Source of the DNA: Punctularia strigosozonata HHB-11173 SS5
Lineage: Eukaryota; Basidiomycota; Agaricomycetes; Corticiales; Punctulariaceae
Assembly: GCF_000264995.1 (NCBI RefSeq)
Contig: NW_006767439.1
Span: forward strand, 1,199,148 to 1,263,147
Length of the DNA stretch: 64,000 nucleotides
Direction: 5' to 3'
The notes below the pieces were generated by a model. The model was not told the DNA's origin. It searched no databases and saw nothing but the letters and a program-made list of their open reading frames with translations. Each line of letters opens with the position of its first letter. Within the stretch, counting starts at the first letter, position 1. Shown one piece after another: positions 59,118 through 64,000 of this stretch. The translations under genes and the position numbers were made by a program.

Positions 59118-62100
59118 TTAAAGGCAAACGCTACTGAAGACATCACCGCTAACACGAGATTCCATGGCCACGGAAGATGCTGACGTGCGGGAAGCGAACA
59201 CGGCCTTAGGCTTGAACAAACGTCTCTGAACCCGTTCCTCGACCTCTGAAGGATACGGTGAATGCAACGGCGATTGAAGGATTGCTAAGTCGTGCTGGTA
59301 CCCTCTCGGCGTCGACGGTCCCGCTGACGATTGTGACCATTCCGATTGTCGCCCCGGCGAGTCCATACTGAGCTGCGGGGTGGGTGCTACGTCCGCCTGC
59401 CATAGTCCGTCCGATCTTTCTTCGACGTTGACGCGAAGGGCCTCCAGTTGTTCATAAAGCGCAGCGACGTCTTCGCCGCAGTTCGACTCGTCGTCGAGCT
59501 CCCTCGCGTGATCTTCGAGGTCACTGTCTTGGTTGTCGTCACCGCTATTCCTCCGCGCTTCACTTTCACTTCGGCTCCAGATATCCAGGCGACTGTCCGA
59601 TGCTGGCGTGTCACTGGTGACCTTGGGAGGATGGACCATGACGTTGCGTAATGATTCCATACGCATTTCGCTTTCGCTCGGTCCCCACACGTCCAGGAGG
59701 GTATCGTTTGTCGGAATAGCGGAGACAAAACCCTTCCAGGTGATGGCTAGCTCGAGAAGTTCCTTGCGGTAGAGGAATATCTGGTTATGTAGGCCGGTGG
59801 ATATATCTAGGGCTAGTGTCGGCATCGTACACATAACCGACACTGAGATACTCACCCGTCCTGTCCAGCGCGTGCTCGACTGCCTTCCACTCCTCCTGCA
59901 GCCAGATCTGCATATGCCTCCGCTCTGCCATGATCCTCGCGAGTTCCTCTTGACATCTATCCGCGCTCAGCATGTGGCGGATACCTTCCTTGACCTTGGC
60001 ATCGGTTAACCAGCGCGGCGGTGCGCAATCACCATCCTCTTCGTCGACGAGGCCGACATCCTGCCAAATGTTGTCGTCGACGTCGAGACCCCATAGCTTC
60101 TCCATGTCAATCGGGGTAGGTGGGACGGCTCGAGTTGGCGCTTGTCGATTTTCTACGAGATTCGCCATTTCGGTACATAACGCATTATATTTGCGAGTAA
60201 GAGATTGGATCGTGGGTTCGCGTCGATGTACAGCGTTTGTTGTGTGCGCTGTCAATTTCCGATCTGCGGCCAGCCGTTATAGCAAGTTCAATTGTTCAAT
60301 GAGTAGGACAATTACCCACCAGATGACTGGGTATGAAACGATCGCTCCATCTTTGAAAGCTCGAATTTGCGTCGAATCAAAAGCTCTCTGATCCGTGTCT
60401 TCAACGTGAGGGCATTGATACGGGCAGTTAAATACCGACTCCCGCGTAGGCTTCGGAGGTTCTGCCTGCTTCGGAGATCCAGGCTATCCTCCAGACGGGC
60501 CCGCTTCACTAACACACGACCGCGTTCGTTCAACAATTCTTCACGTCGCGAGTTCGCGTCCGCATCGACACGACCTTTACAGATTGCGCGTTCGATTTTT
60601 GCGACGTGAGCGTCGATCATTGCTTGCTGATCTTGTAATGCGAGTATCGAGTCGATAGTCTTTGCCCCCGCGTCCTTCACCTGGTCTATATCCAAGGGTC
60701 AATTAACCGAAGCTGTGAACAGCTGGAAACGTACTTCGGAGGGGCTTTGTCTGCGCAGTCTGTTGCAGAGTCCATTGATCCCGCAAGAAATCCACGGCCA
60801 GGTTACATTTGCGGAGGCCATTCTGAGCCTCCATAGCTCGCTGGCGACAGGCTTCGTACTTCCGTAGAAGCCGTTCACCTGCTGAACGAAGGTGGAGGCG
60901 ATCGAGATGGTGCAATTGGAGGTTGATGACATAGAACCGTTGATAGTACTGTTCAGGCTCGCATGTTAGTAATGGTTGTTTAGTGCTGTGATTGTGGTAC
61001 TCACGCCGCTCACGCGCAACCCAGGAACGAGGTGTTCCAGCGCGCTCCAGACACGCTCGCACCCTTCCCCGTCACTAAGACCGAAGCATTCGCATTTCCG
61101 CGGGTGGTAAATGACCTGGCATGCCCATTGATGGCCATATGCATGAAAAACGGAAATGCCGAACACAATGCGATCACGGTAGTTTTCAAGTAGTCCCCAT
61201 TTGAAGCAGCTCCGGTGTAGTTGGCACCCTATGTCGTACAGGACGCCAGCGCGAAAGGTCTTCGGTACGTGATGGAAAAACTTATCGAGGAGTGCAATGG
61301 CATAATGCTGGCGTTCGCCAGCACTCGTTATGTTGGCCATCCATAGGACACGATCATGACGGCAGACGAGTGCCATGAGCCCAGTATCATCGAAGAAATT
61401 TGTACTTGCCTTCTCTCGTTGTTCGTCCGCGGCTTTGAACGATGACTCGCAGCCGTCCAGAACAGAGTTCGGTAGCTTCAAGGGACCTTCGCATTTGTCT
61501 TCGGCTCCGTCATTTCCGGATGTAAGCGTCGCGTCGGGTTGCTCTCCTCGTTTCGGTGCAGACTGGGAAGCGCCATGCTTCCTCGATCCTTTCCGAGCCG
61601 TTCTCCCCTGCCTTTTCTCCTCGACAATGCGTTCCATGGCTGTAATCTCGTCTTCTCGCAGGAATACGGACGCCGGATGGTGCCGCTCGGGGTCACGGCG
61701 GCCGCTTGCACGTCGCTTTTGGGTAAAGCAAGCGTCCAAGCAAATAATCGAGTCTACACTGTAAGCAGAGAGGTCAGTTACACCTGCTGGTTGCACTATG
61801 GAAGGATGCGCACCCCAGCTCCTCCGTCTCTCGCCCAGTGCCACCAAAGCACAGTACGCAGCGCGACCGCAAGTACGCGCTCGGACGGTTGCCACGCGGT
61901 ATATTCCGGTCAGCAAGCTGGCCCTCGCGTTCTTCTTTGTCATAACAACGGCCGCCGGGTAGGTCAGATTGAGAGCGTGGTCCATTATGATGTGGTTCCT
62001 CCGTGATCCTAGGCTGCGATGAACGCAAGACGTCATAGGGAGCTGCTAGAGATCGAATGGCATCTCTGCCGTGATCAGAACCGTCAGTCGCGCCGGGTTA

Positions 62101-63477
62101 CAACAACGGATTGATGCTCACCCCAACCCCTCTGTCTGATGTCCGGTCCCCCCGAAGCATGGTATGGAGCTTGATTGCGACTCGGCGCTCAGGGGATTGT
62201 CCTTCGAGCACTTGCGGTCAGGGACCAGACCATCGCAATCTTTGTCGTCGCGGCGACAAGCGCTAGGCCGCTCAGGTGTGGAGCGTGATTGATCAAGACG
62301 CAGATCTTCAGTGTTCCCGGCCTGCATTGGGTGAGATGCTGTGGGTGAGGCTGGTAGATTTGGTAAAACTTATGCGGAGAACACGTAAGGATAATGACTT
62401 ACTCTGGCATCCGTTCAGTGCTTCTTCCTCTTGCTGTTGTAAGAGAATGTGCCTCGACAGTTCCACGGCACTGGATGTACACGTTCGGACGTGATCGATT
62501 AGGTAGTTGTACCAGTTCAACGCGTTCCCGAACCGCCTCCGCAGTGAATTCTGCTCTCCGGATCGTTATCACACCATTTGCCATGAAAAATATGTTTTCC
62601 TCACCCGCGTGGTCAGTTTGTAGTTCCGTACACTCAGGAAAGATTCCAATGTGGTTGCCCATGCGGTGACGTTGGGTGCGGTGTTTACGAAAAGGGTAGC
62701 TACTAATTCGAGCATGTTCAAATCGAAGGCCACCGATGGTGCTTGAGGCGCGCACGGGAAGAGACCGCGAGCAAGTAGAGCTCTGGCCGCAGACGTGGGC
62801 GTACATACGGGAATGTCCATCTGCTCAAGTCCTGCTGGCAGTTCATTCGCGCGACTTAACGACGTCATGAAAGACTACGCACGATCTATAAACACGACTA
62901 GCACGTTCAGCGTTTTGTGGTGATCGCCGCATTGACATGTTGGCAGGAGAGGGCGATTCGTGGTCATATGGTCAGTGGCCCTCACGTACTCCATGTATGG
63001 CTCAACCAGCTCCGGTATGGTGACACTTTGCCATCGCTGCCATTGATTCGCCTTCTTTCTCGCGTATCTCTCCTTCTCCAGAGCTGATATATCACGATCA
63101 TCCTGGGCCGGGAAGTGCAAAGGTGATGCAAAACGTTCTGGCCGCGGGGTACAGAAAGGAGATGACGCGGTAAATGGGTCTGACTCTGGAGCGGCCTCGG
63201 GTTCCTTAGCACTTCCTCCGTCGATCGGCTCCCTCCCCTTATCCTCGAGGTCAAAATCCTCGTAGAGGAATCTAGCATATCGTTTGTTGAAGAGACCCGT
63301 TTGAACGAGTTTATTTTCGCCAGGAAGGTGAGCAACCACGGATTGCGCCTCCGAATCCGACTTGAACTTGCGTCCTCTGCCTAGTGTACGTCGTACGTGC
63401 GAGATGTTCGATGAGACCACACCTTGACTCGGTACGCCTTCATCAGAGCGCAGGAAGCTGCGTGGCAATTTGACCAT
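59118..63477 (-). CDS. KDZ family transposase with N-terminal CxC1-like cysteine cluster
   Basis: ATG at 63477 (MVKLPRSFLRSDEG); reading leftward over about ten exons to the stop at 59118-59120. In order: CxC1-like segment (QWQRWQSVTIPELVEPYMEY, CQCG, KTLNVLVVFIDR); ARGLLARGLFPCAPQ-type block, APNVTAWATTLESFL; NSLRRRFGNALNWYNYLID; SAYLRSRCVLCFGGTG; IICLDACFTQKR; NFFDDTGLMALVCRHDRVLW; AGVLYDIGCQLHRSCFKWG; GISVFHAYGHQWACQVIYHP; LSDGEGCERVWSALEHLVPG; coiled region; REPTIQSLTRKYN, IWQDVGL, ADRCQEELARIMAERRHMQIW. The order is that of Kyakuja-Dileera-Zisupton transposases known from basidiomycetes. The acidic residues in LDACF, YDIGCQ and EGCER probably form the catalytic site (inference). It looks mostly intact apart from a duplicated exon remnant near 62200. 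Confidence 0.82.
61540..61770 (-). other. Hydrophilic insert within the KDZ catalytic region
   Basis: Right after CLDACFTQKR the frame continues through a basic, low-complexity linker (EEKRQGRTARKGSRKHGASQ) before NFFDDTGL. Such variable linkers between the first acidic residue and the next block are common in this family; noted as domain detail of the transposase. Confidence 0.45.
62118..62300 (-). repeat. Decayed duplicate of the transposase CFGG exon
   Basis: The minus strand gives PCFGGTGHQTEGLG here and LCFGGTGRETEELG in the working-looking exon at about 61800-61990. The upstream halves (ACRRDDKDCDGLVPDRK against RCYDKEEREGQLADRN) also match. The 62.2-kb copy lacks the YLRSRC part in a good frame, so it is probably skipped or breaks the gene. 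Confidence 0.6.
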
Positions 63478-63720
63478 GGTGGCGAGGAGGGTGAGAATGG
63501 ATGTCCGAGAGACGTGAACGAAACCCGCATCGATTATTGTTGATCGGGTAAATCAACATATTCCGACTCCCCCGAAGGAGGGAGTTGGTTTTTGCGCATG
63601 GGCCTCGTCACAGTGACAGAAATGTGACCCCAGCCAAAACGTGACAAAAGCGTGATAAAGTGTGCGCGTCAACGACACTCTACCATCTATCCTTAAGCGT
63701 CCCACTTCTTCCATGTACTC

Positions 63721-64000
63721 ACTACATATCAGCAATCTACGCAATTTAGTGATGTGGTGCCCCGGCTCTGCACGCGTACGCGCGTGGCCTTTCGCTACTC
63801 AACGCCGGTGGCTGTGCAGCGACCTCGCGCCTACCTCGGCGGTCTCGACGGCCCTTCACTCCTTCGGCTTCCTGAATCGCCCTCTAGCATCCAACTACAT
63901 ATCAGCAATCTACGCAATTTAGTGATGTGGTGCCCCGGCTCTGCACGCGTACGCGCGTGGCCTTTCGCTACTCAACGCCGGTGGCTGTGCAGCGACCTCG
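63721..64000. repeat. 173-base tandem repeat running off the right edge
   Basis: Bases 63721-63827 recur without a single difference at 63894-64000 (107 of 107), giving a period of 173. The unit starts ACTACATATCAGCAATCTAC and includes CACGCGTACGCGCGTGG. The window ends inside the second copy, so the array size is unknown. Identity implies recent expansion or active homogenisation. Confidence 0.9.

Larger units (their letters stand above)
57848..63720 (-). mobile_element. KDZ-type DNA transposon region (ends not fixed)
   Basis: A KDZ transposase gene (59118-63477) with a repeat-dense flank at 57848-58882 suggests a large DNA transposon. I did not find matching terminal inverted repeats or a target duplication; the right end may be beyond 64000 or at the tandem repeat that starts near 63721. 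Boundaries are only the extent of the signals seen. Confidence 0.5.

Noticed and set aside
57848-63720. TET/JBP gene carried by the KDZ element
   Set aside because: Looked for because some fungal KDZ elements carry one; no matching open frame was seen in the window.

Overview
The window looks like nuclear DNA of an Agaricomycete (mushroom-forming basidiomycete), probably of the Polyporales type. Genes are broken by many introns of about 45-70 bases with GT..AG borders. The protein families are typical of that group: DUF6534 and DUF6535 membrane proteins, F-box/leucine-rich proteins, large P450s, a Crh-type GH16 enzyme and a KDZ transposase. No bacterial-style operons, rRNA, tRNA or CRISPR were seen. 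Exon borders are read by eye from splice signals and family resemblance.

Layout. 1-1302: 3' part of an alpha/beta hydrolase ending in a peroxisomal signal. 1424-5551: a transposon nest, with an intact Tc1/mariner-like element (1757-4746, transposase 2060-4432) sitting in a TA inside the terminal repeat of an older MITE, followed by two more MITE-like elements. 5778-15888: two DUF6534 membrane-protein genes pointing away from each other, enclosing a broken MFS transporter and a cyclopropane-fatty-acid-synthase-like methyltransferase. 16246-18287: a tail-anchored protein of unknown function. 21509-23887: a DUF6535 membrane protein. 24135-25025: decayed pieces of a dioxygenase and a P450, whose better copies lie at 48 kb and 37 kb. 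25652-27459: a GPI-type GH16 chitin transglycosylase. 27647-36057: a very large conserved helical protein. 36912-39125: a cytochrome P450.

39484-48063 is an F-box/leucine-rich cluster: one good gene, one gene stopped by a single nonsense codon, and several fragments, partly enclosed by an inverted repeat. 48373-49711 is an intradiol ring-cleavage dioxygenase, 49712-53920 is largely empty, and 53921-55408 is a second alpha/beta hydrolase ending in SKL, related to the one at the left edge.

The right end (57.8-63.5 kb) is a KDZ-type DNA transposon region. Next to the KDZ transposase gene (59118-63477, minus) is a roughly 1-kb non-coding array holding 30 exact copies of the gapped palindrome GGTNNNACC. 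The middle three bases vary, and the copies are mostly spaced 18-24, about 30 or about 40 bases apart. I regard this array as the most unusual signal in the window. The last 280 bases are the start of a 173-bp tandem repeat running off the edge.

Themes: P450, intradiol dioxygenase and peroxisomal hydrolases fit wood- or aromatic-degrading metabolism. Relics of the same families, the broken transporter and F-box genes, and three or more DNA-transposon families show a region being actively rearranged and pruned.
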